Positions 1 through 8,080 are shown, counted from the first letter of the stretch. The stretch is 23,534 nucleotides of DNA from an uncultured Paenibacillaceae bacterium (GCA_937983035.1 CALKAN010000145.1:1-23534), one strand, 5' to 3'. Translations and numbers: made by a program. Notes: generated from the sequence alone by a model not told the origin.

Positions 1-17
1 GTAGGACGCTGCCAAGC
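1..17 (+). rRNA. rrf: 5S ribosomal RNA, 3' end only (partial)
   Basis: The first 17 bases match the conserved 3' end of Bacillales 5S rRNA (GTAGGACG..GCCAAGC). A strong intrinsic terminator follows within ten bases, as expected at the end of an rrn operon. Only the tail is inside the window; the rest lies upstream. In B. subtilis the rrnA operon lies just before csfB, so the placement agrees with synteny. The identification rests on a short stretch but is supported by both flanks. Confidence 0.85.
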
Positions 18-24
18 CAAAACG

Positions 25-56
25 AAGTCTCGATGGAAGCATCGAGGCTTTTTTTT
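25..56 (+). terminator. Intrinsic terminator of the rRNA operon
   Basis: An 11-bp stem (25-35 with 40-50, one G-U pair) with a GAAG loop is followed directly by a run of T to base 56. It sits just after the 5S 3' end and ends the rrn transcript. Confidence 0.92.
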
Positions 57-167
57 GTTTTTGTTTGAAGGATTGTTTCCTCATTGCGTGAATAAAAGTG
101 GATGTACAAACACCAAAGATGAATTAAAATCATATTTTACTATACAAACAAATATATTTACATTGCT

Positions 168-197
168 GTATAGATTGCTAGATTTTAGGGTATGCTA
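168..197 (+). promoter_or_regulatory. Candidate sigma-F promoter of csfB
   Basis: A GTATA -35 (168-172), a 15-base spacer and GGGTATGCTA (188-197) fit the sigma-F pattern (GYWTA, then GGnnAnAnTn) with one mismatch in the unrestricted -10 form. In B. subtilis csfB is transcribed by sigma-F. The -10 resembles GGCTATACTA upstream of fin in this same window. This is an assignment by eye. Confidence 0.55.
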
Positions 198-251
198 GAA
201 TATAAAAAAAAACAAAACGGATGATCATGGAGGTTCGGGGGTGATCGATAT

Positions 252-437
252 ATGTCAGAAGAAAAAAAGAATTGCTGCATTGTGTGCGGCAATATGACTT
301 CCAGCGGAATTCATATATGCGAAGAATGGATTTGCATTGATTGCGAAAACGAAATTGTGCAAACGGATGTCGGTGACGAGAAATATCCTTTTTTTATCCA
401 TCGCTTGAGACAAATTTGGTATAAACAAGATGCTTGA
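252..437 (+). CDS. csfB: Anti-sigma factor Gin (CsfB)
   Basis: A 61-residue protein recognised as Gin/CsfB. In B. subtilis this small zinc protein is made in the forespore under sigma-F, holds sigma-G inactive until engulfment is complete, and also acts on sigma-E. Visible features are the cysteine pairs C9-x2-C12 and C28-x2-C31, an extra C23, the family signature GIHIC..WICIDCE and a hydrophobic-aromatic tail (PFFIHRLRQIW). Length is close to the B. subtilis protein. The ribosome-binding site GGGGGTGATC (237-246) complements the 16S 3' end almost fully and lies 5 bases before the ATG. The gene sits between the rrn operon and yaaO, the same position as in B. subtilis. Confidence 0.88.
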   Translation: MSEEKKNCCIVCGNMTSSGIHICEEWICIDCENEIVQTDVGDEKYPFFIHRLRQIWYKQDA

Positions 438-598
438 TTGATTAGATGAGCTTTCATTGCCATGCATTTGCATGATTCAAATTTCATCATCACCATTTGT
501 ATAGGATTTCTATGTCGCTTTATGAGGGACAGAACAGGAATCCTATTTTTGATTTTACACATATTTCACAGTCATCTTTATATTCGCCGAGTTTTTTA

Positions 599-607
599 TG
601 TTATACT
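599..607 (+). promoter_or_regulatory. Extended -10 promoter before the decarboxylase gene
   Basis: TGTTATACT is a good extended -10 element (TG at 599-600, TATACT at 602-607). No clear -35 hexamer lies 17 bases upstream, as is common for extended -10 promoters. A start near 613-615 gives a leader of about 35 bases carrying the GGAAG ribosome-binding site. Confidence 0.5.
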
Positions 608-648
608 TTTAGCAGTTGCTAACAATAAGATGGATTGGAAGAAATAGA

Positions 649-2142
649 TTGTTGGATCAAAGCAAAGCGCCATTGTTGGAGCAAATGATTAAGCATGCAA
701 AACAAAATACAAAAAGTTTTCATGTACCAGGGCACAAGTCAGGCCGCACATATGAAAGCAGCATTGCATATCCTTATTTTGCTTCAATTATGCCCTTAGA
801 TTTAACTGAGATTACTGGATTAGACGATTTGCACGATCCTAATGGGGTCATTTTAGAAGCGCAATCGCTGGCTGCCGAGCTTTTCGGAGCGGATTACACT
901 TCTTTTTTAGTTGGCGGCAGCACGTCTGGAAACTTGGCCATGATTTTGTCATTATGCAATCCCGGGGATGTGATGATCGTTGACCGGGAAGTGCATAAAT
1001 CAGTCATTCATGGATTAATGTTAGCGAAAGCGAAAGCGGTTTTCATTGATTCTGCCATCGACCCGAATTTCGGTGTTCCAAAAGGGATGCGCATCGATAT
1101 GTTGGAAGCGGCGATTCAGCAATATCCGGAAGCGAAAGCAGTCTTGTTAACGAATCCAAATTATTATGGGCTCGGGCAGCAATTAAAACCGATCGTTGAA
1201 ATTGCTCACCGATTCGGCATGCCGGTATTAGTAGACGAAGCACACGGAGCTCATTACGGTTTTCATCCAAGATTGCCTGATCGAGCGTTGTCAGAAGGCG
1301 CAGACGCTGTTGTACAGTCTCCGCATAAAATGCTGACGGCGATGACGATGAGCGGAATGCTGCACATCAAAGGAGATCGCGTGAATTACAAAAAAACAGC
1401 GCGTGCGCTGTCGATGATACAAAGTTCCAGTCCTTCATATCCTATTCTGGCTTCGATGGATTGGACGCGCAAAGTAATGGCAGAGCAAGGTTATGAACTT
1501 ATATCTAAAGGGCTGGAAGCAGTGGATTGCTTTAGAAATAAAATGCGGGCATTGCATTGCTTTTCGCTTAACTCCTTGGATGTGCCTTCTCCGTATACGC
1601 AAGATCCTTTTAAAATATTAATTAAAGATAATACAGGAACGTTAAATGGCAGACAACTGCAAGAAGAATTAGAAAAACGGGGATGCTTTATGGAGATGTC
1701 CCAATCTGATTTTGTGCTCGCGGTATTTACATTAGCCAGCACTTTAGAAGATGCAGAGCATTTGTACTTAAGCCTGAAAGATATTCAAGAGAAATTCGAC
1801 TTGAACAATCGCGAATTTTGCAGTTCATCAAATGGCAAGAATGATGAACGAACTGATCAAATTTATGGACAACAGAACAACAATAGGCCGCATGTGCCGC
1901 CTGCAATCGATTTTGGCTTTCATGATTCGGAAGAGTTTGAAATTGTTGAGTTGGCGATTGATGAAGCCGTTGGCAGGCGAAGTTATCGAGCGGTCACGCC
2001 TTACCCGCCGGGGGTTCCCATATTATTTCCCGGGGAATGGATTACAGAACATAAGGTGACGGAAATCAAACGTCTGCTCAAGCAAAGGGTCAATTTTCAA
2101 GGATTGCGCATAAACGGGAACGTTATGATTGAAACTTATTAA
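649..2142 (+). CDS. yaaO: Orn/Lys/Arg decarboxylase family protein (YaaO-type)
   Basis: A PLP-dependent, fold-type I amino acid decarboxylase of about 497 residues. Family features in order: SFHVPGHKSG near the N-terminus, TEITGLDDLHDP, GGSTSGN (cofactor phosphate), VDEAHGAHYG (the Asp that pairs with the pyridine nitrogen) and SPHK (Schiff-base lysine about K227), then the C-terminal domain with YPPGVP. A low-complexity Asn/Gly/Ser-rich linker (roughly bases 1800-1895) separates the domains. The substrate (lysine, arginine or ornithine) cannot be read from sequence. The start is uncertain: TTG at 649 or 652 follows GGAAG (638-642) at suitable spacing, while an upstream TTG at 616 lacks a site and would lie only a few bases past the promoter's start point. 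It sits 36 bases before tmk, as yaaO does in B. subtilis. Confidence 0.87.
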   Translation: MLDQSKAPLLEQMIKHAKQNTKSFHVPGHKSGRTYESSIAYPYFASIMPLDLTEITGLDDLHDPNGVILEAQSLAAELFGADYTSFLVGGSTSGNLAMILSLCNPGDVMIVDREVHKSVIHGLMLAKAKAVFIDSAIDPNFGVPKGMRIDMLEAAIQQYPEAKAVLLTNPNYYGLGQQLKPIVEIAHRFGMPVLVDEAHGAHYGFHPRLPDRALSEGADAVVQSPHKMLTAMTMSGMLHIKGDRVNYKKTARALSMIQSSSPSYPILASMDWTRKVMAEQGYELISKGLEAVDCFRNKMRALHCFSLNSLDVPSPYTQDPFKILIKDNTGTLNGRQLQEELEKRGCFMEMSQSDFVLAVFTLASTLEDAEHLYLSLKDIQEKFDLNNREFCSSSNGKNDERTDQIYGQQNNNRPHVPPAIDFGFHDSEEFEIVELAIDEAVGRRSYRAVTPYPPGVPILFPGEWITEHKVTEIKRLLKQRVNFQGLRINGNVMIETY

Positions 2143-2178
2143 ACGGTTTGCAGAATGAGGACAGGAGAAGATGGCATC

Positions 2179-2817
2179 ATGAAACAAAGGAAAGGAAAGT
2201 TTATCACGGTGGAAGGAGGGGAAGGTGCCGGCAAGACGACGTTAATTGAGCGCATGCAGCGTTATTGCCAGACTAAAGGGCTTGACATCGTGGTGACAAG
2301 AGAGCCGGGCGGGGTGAAATTAGCCGAGCATTTGCGTGAATTGATATTAGATCCTGATCAGACGATGGACGGCATTACAGAAGCGCTGCTTTATGCTGCA
2401 GCCAGAAGAGAACATTTATTGAATAAAATTGTACCGGCCTTGGAGCGAGGCGCCTTTGTCGTGTGTGATCGATATGTTGACAGCAGTTTAGCTTATCAGG
2501 GTTATGCGAGGGGAATCGGCATCGATGAAGTGTATCAATTGAACCAATTTGCCATTCAAACATGGATGCCGGATTTGACTTTTTATTTAGATTTGCCCCC
2601 CGAAATTGGACTTGAAAGAATTGAACAAAATAAACAGCGGGAAGTCAATCGCTTGGACATGGAAAAACTAAGCTTTCATCAAAAAGTGCGGGAAGGTTAT
2701 CGCTTATTGCGAGATCGTTTTCCTGACCGAATCATTCAGATCGATGCCTCTGAGGAATTTTCCAAAGTGTGGGCGGCTGTTCAAATACATTTAGATAAAG
2801 TCATGGAAATGAAGTAA
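2179..2817 (+). CDS. tmk: Thymidylate kinase
   Basis: Phosphorylates dTMP to dTDP with ATP, the last committed step to dTTP. The 212-residue length equals that of the B. subtilis enzyme. The P-loop GGEGAGKTT lies at 13-21, the DR-x motif region REPGG at 41-45, the substrate segment DRYVDSSLAYQG at 97-108 and a basic LID around 150-158. I chose ATG at 2179, which has AGGAGAAG (2163-2170) eight bases upstream; an in-frame ATG at 2155 would place that site inside the coding region. It probably shares a transcript with the upstream decarboxylase and the downstream darA-holB block. Confidence 0.96.
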   Translation: MKQRKGKFITVEGGEGAGKTTLIERMQRYCQTKGLDIVVTREPGGVKLAEHLRELILDPDQTMDGITEALLYAAARREHLLNKIVPALERGAFVVCDRYVDSSLAYQGYARGIGIDEVYQLNQFAIQTWMPDLTFYLDLPPEIGLERIEQNKQREVNRLDMEKLSFHQKVREGYRLLRDRFPDRIIQIDASEEFSKVWAAVQIHLDKVMEMK

Positions 2818-2962
2818 AAACAATAAAAATATGAGGTACAAATGCAGCACCTATTGTATAATATAAATAAGTATAATGTCAGAAAATAGTGAAACCGTTT
2901 ACTATTAAATAATGATTCTGAAGCCGGCGTGAAAATCATGTATAATAAGAGGAGGGATTACT

Positions 2963-3292
2963 GTGAAGTTGGTGATTGCAGTAGTACAAGACAAGGACAG
3001 CAACCGTCTATCGAACGCATTGGTGAAAGAAGGAATCAGCGCGACGAAATTAGCCAGCACTGGCGGATTTTTAAGGTCTGGCAACACCACTTTCATGATC
3101 GGAATAGAAGATGACCGGGTGCATGAAGTGCTGCAAGTGATCAAGTCCAACTGCCGAGTTAGAGATCAACTGGTTACCCCTGTTTCCCCAATGGGCGGCA
3201 CGACAGATTCCTATATTCCATTCCCCGTTGAAGTTCAAGTCGGCGGCGCGGCAGTATTTGTGTTGCCGGTCGAACGTTTTGAACATTTCTAG
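2963..3292 (+). CDS. darA: Cyclic di-AMP receptor DarA (PII-like, YaaQ)
   Basis: A 109-residue member of the DarA/PstA family, trimeric PII-like cytoplasmic proteins that bind c-di-AMP; the downstream target in B. subtilis is not settled. Visible are the N-terminal strand MKLVIAVVQDKD, the glycine-rich stretch ASTGGFLRSGNTT (about 36-48), the large-loop region (about 66-85) and the end VFVLPVERFEHF. The start is GTG at 2963 with GAGGAGG (2949-2955) seven bases upstream. It lies between tmk and yaaR, as in B. subtilis. Confidence 0.94.
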   Translation: MKLVIAVVQDKDSNRLSNALVKEGISATKLASTGGFLRSGNTTFMIGIEDDRVHEVLQVIKSNCRVRDQLVTPVSPMGGTTDSYIPFPVEVQVGGAAVFVLPVERFEHF

Positions 3293-3320
3293 ATATCTCA
3301 TAAGGCAGGTTCATTGAAAC

Positions 3321-3767
3321 ATGAAAATTAATCCGGGCGCTCCGTCTATTCATAGAAATGCACTGCCGCAAGATTCTTCGGCTCATCTAACAACGAATCA
3401 GAAAAGTTTTGCTGATTATATGAGACAACAGACGAGGCTCAGGTCTCAAGAGCAATTGCACGAATTGTTGAAGCAAATCGAATGGAAAGGCTCTTTGTTG
3501 ACAAGATCATTGACGGTGCGCGATCTATATGAATATAAGCGTTTTGTAAGGGAATTTTTGGATGCGGCAGTGCGCCAAGGAATCGGTCTGAAAGAAACGA
3601 GAGGGTATAATCGCCGCGGCAGAGGCAAAAGATATGTCATCATCGAAGAGGTGGATCGGCATTTGCTTGCTTTAACCGATCAAATGCTTGCCGATGAGAG
3701 CAAAAGGTTAGAGCTTTTGCACAGAATCGGCGAAATCAGGGGTTTGCTGATTCATTTGCTGTATTAA
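3321..3767 (+). CDS. yaaR: YaaR family protein (DUF327)
   Basis: A 148-residue protein of the YaaR/DUF327 family, which has no established molecular function. The sequence is charged and mainly helical, with no signal peptide or membrane segment. The best-conserved part is the C-terminal two thirds, with LYEYKRFVREFL and the basic stretch ETRGYNRRGRGKRY (about 94-107). The start ATG at 3321 has a purine-rich site AAGGCAGG (3302-3309) about 11 bases upstream. Position between darA and holB is the conserved one. Confidence 0.88.
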   Translation: MKINPGAPSIHRNALPQDSSAHLTTNQKSFADYMRQQTRLRSQEQLHELLKQIEWKGSLLTRSLTVRDLYEYKRFVREFLDAAVRQGIGLKETRGYNRRGRGKRYVIIEEVDRHLLALTDQMLADESKRLELLHRIGEIRGLLIHLLY

Positions 3768-3805
3768 TGGTTGAATGATTTGTTATCGCATTGGAGAGAA
3801 GAGAA

Positions 3806-4777
3806 ATGTCTTTCGACAGTGTAATCGGTCAGAAAAAAGCAGTGCAATTGCTGCAATCACAGCTCAGGCATGGGCAGGTGTCTCATGCTTATATGTTCAG
3901 CGGGCCGGCAGGCACTGGGAAACGCAAATTGGCTTTGGCATTGGCGAAAGCCTTATTTTGTATACAAAAGCAAGATGACGGATGCGGAAGCTGTGATGAG
4001 TGCACCAAAATAGAAAGCGGAAATCACCCGTTTTTTTATTCCGTGAAACCGGACGGACAATCGATAAAAATTGATCAAATTCGAGAGCTGCAGAGCCGTT
4101 TTTCTTATAAAAGCGATGAGAGGAAAGCAGCTGTGATTGAAGAAGCGGATCGCATGACGGTGCAAGCTGCGAACAGTTTGCTTAAATTTCTTGAGGAGCC
4201 GTTGTCAGCCTGCGTCATCATACTCATCGCCGAAAATGGCCAAGCCGTATTGCCGACCATTCGATCTCGGGTTCAAACGATCCATTTGCTGCCCCTTTCT
4301 GCATCGGAGATGGAGCAGCGTTTGGTCGAACGAGGCTGCAAGCAAGAACTGGCAAGAACTGCAGTGAGACTGACGTCCGGCGTCGAAGCGGCTGCAGAGC
4401 TGGCTGAGCAAGAATGGTTTGCGGAAATTCGCAAATTAGTGATACAATTAGCTAAAGAGTCGCAGCATAGATCATCCGAAGCTTTGCTCACATTGCATAA
4501 GCAGTGGACAGCATTGGAACTGCAGGAGCATTTGGATCATATGCTCGATTTGTTTATCATATGGTTTAGAGACGTTGTGCAAATTCACAGCGGTAATGAG
4601 AAGGGCCTGGCATTTGCAGACCAGCTCTCATTGCTTCAGCAACACGCCCGCAAGCGAGATCCTTCATTCTGGGTTCATTGCATGGAGCACGCGGTGGAGG
4701 CGAAGAAGCGCCTTCGTTACAACGTTAATCCGCAACTGGCGCTTGAACAATTTTTGATTCATATACAGGGGGAATAA
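3806..4777 (+). CDS. holB: DNA polymerase III subunit delta'
   Basis: Clamp-loader subunit of the replicative polymerase, 323 residues, AAA+ fold. Walker A-like GPAGTGKR lies at 33-40. Four cysteines (C52, C60, C63, C66) form the zinc module of this family. A Walker B-like IEEADRMT is at 111-118, and SRVQ at 154-157 is in the sensor/SRC-motif position. The intact GxxGxGK means nucleotide binding cannot be ruled out, unlike E. coli delta'. I chose ATG at 3806 because GGAGAG (3793-3798) sits seven bases before it; the in-frame TTG at 3791 overlaps that site. It is followed three bases later by ricT. Confidence 0.95.
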   Translation: MSFDSVIGQKKAVQLLQSQLRHGQVSHAYMFSGPAGTGKRKLALALAKALFCIQKQDDGCGSCDECTKIESGNHPFFYSVKPDGQSIKIDQIRELQSRFSYKSDERKAAVIEEADRMTVQAANSLLKFLEEPLSACVIILIAENGQAVLPTIRSRVQTIHLLPLSASEMEQRLVERGCKQELARTAVRLTSGVEAAAELAEQEWFAEIRKLVIQLAKESQHRSSEALLTLHKQWTALELQEHLDHMLDLFIIWFRDVVQIHSGNEKGLAFADQLSLLQQHARKRDPSFWVHCMEHAVEAKKRLRYNVNPQLALEQFLIHIQGE

Positions 4778-4780
4778 CGT

Positions 4781-5590
4781 TTGTATTCAGTGATAGGAGT
4801 ACGCTTTAAAAAAGCGGGTAAAATATATTACTTTGATCCGACAGACTTGGACATTACCGATCAAGATTATGTCATCGTCGAGACGGCTCGCGGCATTGAG
4901 TATGGCAAAGTCGTCATCGGCAGAAGAGAAGTGGATGAATCTGATGTAGTTCTGCCTCTGAAAAAGGTAATCAGAGTAGCGGATGAATCAGATTATAAAA
5001 TCGTGGAAGCGAATCGTTCAGATGCGAAAAAAGCTTTTCAGATTTGTTTGGAGAAAATTGCAAACCACAAGTTAGAGATGAAACTTGTGGATGTTGAATA
5101 TACATTTGACCGCAACAAAATTATTTTTTACTTCACGGCGGACGGAAGAGTAGATTTCAGAGAATTGGTGAAGGATCTGGCTTCCGTATTCAGGACGAGG
5201 ATAGAATTAAGGCAAATCGGCGTGAGGGATGAAGCGAAGATGGTCGGCGGGCTGGGTCCTTGCGGCAGGCCGCTTTGCTGTTCCACATGGCTTGGCGACT
5301 TCGAACCCGTATCGATTAAAATGGCCAAAGACCAGAATTTGTCTTTAAATCCGACGAAAATCTCAGGTCTATGCGGCAGACTCATGTGCTGTTTGAAATA
5401 TGAGCATGATCAGTACGAAAGTGCCAAAAATGAATTGCCTAAAGTTGGCAGCTTAGTCATCACTTCGTATGGGGAGGGTAAAGTTGTCGGTCTGCACGTA
5501 GAGAAGATGACCGTTCATGTCAAATTGTTTGAACAAAACAAAGTGATGGAATTGCCAGTGGATGATGTGGCTGAATTGGAGAACGTATGA
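4781..5590 (+). CDS. ricT: PSP1-domain protein RicT (YaaT)
   Basis: A 269-residue PSP1-domain protein. In B. subtilis RicT forms a complex with RicA and RicF that carries [4Fe-4S] clusters, is needed with RNase Y for maturation of certain mRNAs, and supports sporulation, competence and biofilm formation. Six cysteines occur in two CxxxxCC motifs: C161, C166, C167 (GPCGRPLCC) and C198, C203, C204 (GLCGRLMCC), consistent with cluster ligands. The start is TTG at 4781, three bases after holB; its AGGGGGA site (4767-4773) overlaps the end of holB, suggesting coupling. ricA and ricF are not in this window. Confidence 0.94.
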   Translation: MYSVIGVRFKKAGKIYYFDPTDLDITDQDYVIVETARGIEYGKVVIGRREVDESDVVLPLKKVIRVADESDYKIVEANRSDAKKAFQICLEKIANHKLEMKLVDVEYTFDRNKIIFYFTADGRVDFRELVKDLASVFRTRIELRQIGVRDEAKMVGGLGPCGRPLCCSTWLGDFEPVSIKMAKDQNLSLNPTKISGLCGRLMCCLKYEHDQYESAKNELPKVGSLVITSYGEGKVVGLHVEKMTVHVKLFEQNKVMELPVDDVAELENV

Positions 5591-5610
5591 TCATGGGTTG
5601 AGGTGGAACC

Positions 5611-5946
5611 GTGAACAATAATGAATTATATGAAGAAATTGTTTCGTTGGAAGAACGACTAGGTGAACTTAACCGTCATTTCAGCACGCTCAGACAACGT
5701 TTAGTCCACCTTATGGAGGAAAATCAGCGTTTAATTACCGAAAATGAGCAGTTTCGCAAAATATTAAAAGACAATCCTGAGCCTGCCGGCACGCAGAAGG
5801 CGGACAAGCCGGAGGCAGTCGTCGGCGAAGGTTACGACAACTTGGCGAGACTGTATAATGAAGGTTTTCATATTTGCAATGTTTATTATGGTCATTTGCG
5901 CACCGAAGGGGATTGTCTGTTCTGTCTATCGTTTCTCAATAAATAG
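5611..5946 (+). CDS. yabA: Replication initiation control protein YabA
   Basis: A 111-residue negative regulator of replication initiation. In B. subtilis YabA binds DnaA and the DnaN clamp to prevent over-initiation. The N-terminal half (about 5-52) is a leucine/glutamate-rich coiled coil for tetramerisation. A variable linker follows, then the conserved C-terminal zinc module GEGYDNLARLYNEGFHIC with ligands H87, C89, C102 and C105. GTG start at 5611 follows GAGGTGG (5600-5606) by four bases. It is the last gene before a strong terminator. Its neighbour holB encodes part of the loader of the clamp to which YabA binds. Confidence 0.95.
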   Translation: MNNNELYEEIVSLEERLGELNRHFSTLRQRLVHLMEENQRLITENEQFRKILKDNPEPAGTQKADKPEAVVGEGYDNLARLYNEGFHICNVYYGHLRTEGDCLFCLSFLNK

Positions 5947-5948
5947 CG

Positions 5949-5981
5949 AAAATCCGTAGGAGTTTGTTCCTGCGGATTTTT
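5949..5981 (+). terminator. Intrinsic terminator after yabA
   Basis: A 13-base arm (5949-5961) pairs with 5968-5980 (AAAATCCG..GGA with TCC..CGGATTTT, one T-G pair) around a short loop; the 3' arm ends in a T run. It closes the replication/signalling block. Confidence 0.9.
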
Positions 5982-6027
5982 CATACATCATACATATCAG
6001 CGGGTTTAAACAGTAAGGAGCAAGGTC

Positions 6028-6759
6028 ATGGAACGGATCGATGATCTAATGACTAATGATTTGAAGATTATACAGAGCGAAGATACGTTTCGTTTTTCGA
6101 TGGATGCAGTGCTTTTGGCGAGGTTCGCCACAGTTCCGGCGAAAGGCAATATTTTGGATCTGTGCACTGGCAACGGCGTCATCCCGTTGCTGCTGTCCAC
6201 CCGTACAAAAGCTTCGATCACAGGCGTGGAAATTCAAGGGAGATTAGCAGATTTAGCTCAAAGAAGCGTTCAATTAAACGGATTGGAAGATCAAATTCGC
6301 ATTGTTCATGAAGATTTGAGACAGTTTAAAGGAGAGGCTGGCAAACAATATTATGATTTAATTACGGTCAATCCGCCCTATTTGCCGTCTGCAAGGGGCG
6401 ATGCCAATTTAAATCCGTATTTGGCTGCGGCCAGACACGAAATTTACTGCACATTGGAAGATGTCATGGATGCATGCCGCAGATTAACGAAAACCGGAGG
6501 CAAAATTGCGATGATTCACCGGCCGTCTCGTTTGGCCGACATTATGACGGCGATGCGGAAAGCGAAAATCGAGCCGAAGCGCATCCGTTTTGTCCATCCG
6601 AAACAGACTAGTGAAGCGAACATGGTATTGATCGAAGGCATTAAAGACGGCAACCCTGAGGTGCGCCTTCTTCCGCCTTTAATTGTGTACGATGATCATC
6701 AACAATACAGTCAAGAGCTGCTTGAGTTATATTATGGAGAAAAGGGGAAACAACGTTGA
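6028..6759 (+). CDS. yabB: tRNA1(Val) (adenine-N6)-methyltransferase-like protein (YabB)
   Basis: A class I SAM-dependent methyltransferase of 243 residues in the TrmN6/YabB family. The SAM motif LDLCTGNG lies at 43-50, an acidic residue (GVEIQ) at about 68 marks the end of strand 2, and the catalytic NPPY at 115-118 is typical of N6-adenine methyltransferases. The E. coli relative modifies A37 of tRNA1(Val); whether this protein has the same substrate is inference. ATG at 6028 follows TAAGGAG (6014-6020) by seven bases. Its stop overlaps the rsmI start, so the two are likely cotranscribed. B. subtilis has yazA between them; it is absent here. Confidence 0.88.
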   Translation: MERIDDLMTNDLKIIQSEDTFRFSMDAVLLARFATVPAKGNILDLCTGNGVIPLLLSTRTKASITGVEIQGRLADLAQRSVQLNGLEDQIRIVHEDLRQFKGEAGKQYYDLITVNPPYLPSARGDANLNPYLAAARHEIYCTLEDVMDACRRLTKTGGKIAMIHRPSRLADIMTAMRKAKIEPKRIRFVHPKQTSEANMVLIEGIKDGNPEVRLLPPLIVYDDHQQYSQELLELYYGEKGKQR

Positions 6760-7652
6760 AAATACAACAAAGCTACGAGAAACAAGATTCTCAGCCAGAG
6801 GCTGGCGAGCTGTATTTGGTGGCGACCCCTGTCGGCAATTTGGAAGATATGACTTACCGAGCTGTTCGAATTTTGAGCGAGGTTGATTTTATTGCATGTG
6901 AAGATACGCGCCGCACATTGAAGCTTCTCAGTCATTTTCAAATAAAAAACCGGCTGTTCAGCTATCATGAGCACAATATGCGAAACAGCGGTCCGGAATT
7001 GATTCGCCGTCTGAAATCCGGCGAGAAAGGGGCGTTAGTTTCTGATGCCGGGATGCCCGCAATCTCTGATCCGGGGTATGAATTAGTGAAGGAAGCCATT
7101 GAGGAAGGGATTAAAGTGATTCCCATTCCAGGAGCAAATGCAGCGCTCACAGCGCTCGTTGCTTCGGGACTTCCTACGGATCGATTTACGTTCATCGGTT
7201 TTCTCCCTCGGGATCAGAAGGCCGCGGAACAACTGCTGACTGAATTGCAATTTCGGAAAGAAACGTTAATCTTTTATGAAGCGCCGCATCGGCTGATGAA
7301 GACACTCCATCTCATGGCAGCGGTTTGGCACCCGGAGCGAAGAATCGTGCTTGCGCGGGAGATTACGAAACGTTATGAAGAATGGGCAAGGGGAACTTTG
7401 GCAGCATGCATCGCCTATTTAGAGGAGCACCCGCCTGTTGGAGAATATTGCGTGCTGATCGAAGGGCATGACAAGGAACATTCAGAGCAGGAAGAAAACC
7501 GCTGGTGGCAGCTGATGAGCGTAGAAGAACATTACCAAGCATATTGCAGCCGCGGATTAGACCGCAAGGAAGCGTTGAAAGCAGTGGCGAAAGACCGCGG
7601 CGTAAGCAAAAGAGACGTCTATGCTGTATTGCATGGAAAAGACACCCAATGA
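6756..7652 (+). CDS. rsmI: 16S rRNA 2'-O-ribose C1402 methyltransferase
   Basis: A 298-residue tetrapyrrole-methylase-fold enzyme that methylates the ribose of C1402 in the 16S decoding centre. Signature motifs are ATPVGNLEDMT (23-33), CEDTRR, SDAGMPAISDPG (96-107), PGANAALTALVASGLP (125-140) and FYEAPHR. TTG at 6756 overlaps the yabB stop by four bases (TTGA), with AAGGGG (6742-6747) upstream. The C-terminal third (about 235-298) is the small added domain of the family. The stop at 7650-7652 adjoins the minus-strand abrB terminator. Confidence 0.95.
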   Translation: MKIQQSYEKQDSQPEAGELYLVATPVGNLEDMTYRAVRILSEVDFIACEDTRRTLKLLSHFQIKNRLFSYHEHNMRNSGPELIRRLKSGEKGALVSDAGMPAISDPGYELVKEAIEEGIKVIPIPGANAALTALVASGLPTDRFTFIGFLPRDQKAAEQLLTELQFRKETLIFYEAPHRLMKTLHLMAAVWHPERRIVLAREITKRYEEWARGTLAACIAYLEEHPPVGEYCVLIEGHDKEHSEQEENRWWQLMSVEEHYQAYCSRGLDRKEALKAVAKDRGVSKRDVYAVLHGKDTQ

Positions 7653-7708
7653 TGGAAAAAAAAGAAATCTGCACCCAAGAGCGGCATTTATGGCGCTCAA
7701 GGGGCAGA
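7652..7708 (-). terminator. Terminator for abrB (minus strand)
   Basis: An imperfect inverted repeat (7668-7683 with 7694-7708, outer TCTGC/GCAGA and inner GAGCG/CGCTC) is followed on the minus strand by a T-rich tract, visible as the A-rich run 7652-7667 on the plus strand. It lies about 64 bases beyond the abrB stop. No T run follows on the plus strand, so it mainly serves abrB. Confidence 0.65.
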
Positions 7709-7771
7709 CCCTAGATAAAGGAGATTAAAAAAGGTTAGAATTAACAAATTAGCACTGCTCATTATTATACC

Positions 7772-8041
7772 TTATTTTTCTTCATTTGTCATGGAATTAT
7801 AAATTTCAAGCAGTTCAGGAATGCAAGATTTGCTGATCATCTTGCCTTTGAAGTAAACAAGGTCATCCGAATCGCCGGTAAACACGCAAGACGGCTCATA
7901 TTTTTTCAATACAATATGATCGCCGTCGACATAAATTTCAAGTGAATCTTTTTCCCCTATTCCTAATGTGCGGCGCAGTTCAATCGGTATTACTACGCGT
8001 CCCAGTTCGTCAACTTTCCTTACGATTCCGGTTGATTTCAT
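7772..8041 (-). CDS. abrB: Transition-state regulator AbrB
   Basis: An 89-residue SpoVT/AbrB-fold DNA-binding protein. The first 48 residues are nearly identical to B. subtilis AbrB (KSTGIVRKVDELGRVVIPIELRRTLGI), forming the swapped-hairpin dimer that binds AT-rich DNA. The C-terminal domain diverges and has cysteines at 52 and 73; B. subtilis AbrB has one, at 54. AbrB represses post-exponential genes, including spoVG, which is also in this window. Start ATG at 8041 has AGGAGG (8059-8054) 12 bases upstream. The paralogue Abh is an alternative, but position next to rsmI favours AbrB. Confidence 0.93.
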   Translation of the reverse strand: MKSTGIVRKVDELGRVVIPIELRRTLGIGEKDSLEIYVDGDHIVLKKYEPSCVFTGDSDDLVYFKGKMISKSCIPELLEIYNSMTNEEK

Positions 8042-8080
8042 AGAGAAAGATTGCCTCCTAACAAAAATTTGTCGTCATAA

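Noticed and set aside
462..647. 61-codon open frame between csfB and the decarboxylase
   Set aside because: No ribosome-binding site, and it overlaps the predicted promoter and start of the decarboxylase gene.
2857..2946. Three TATAAT hexamers (2857, 2872, 2941) as darA promoters
   Set aside because: None has an acceptable -35 at 16-18 bases, and the one at 2941 would start transcription within the ribosome-binding site. The AT-rich stretch explains them, though a promoter here is not excluded.
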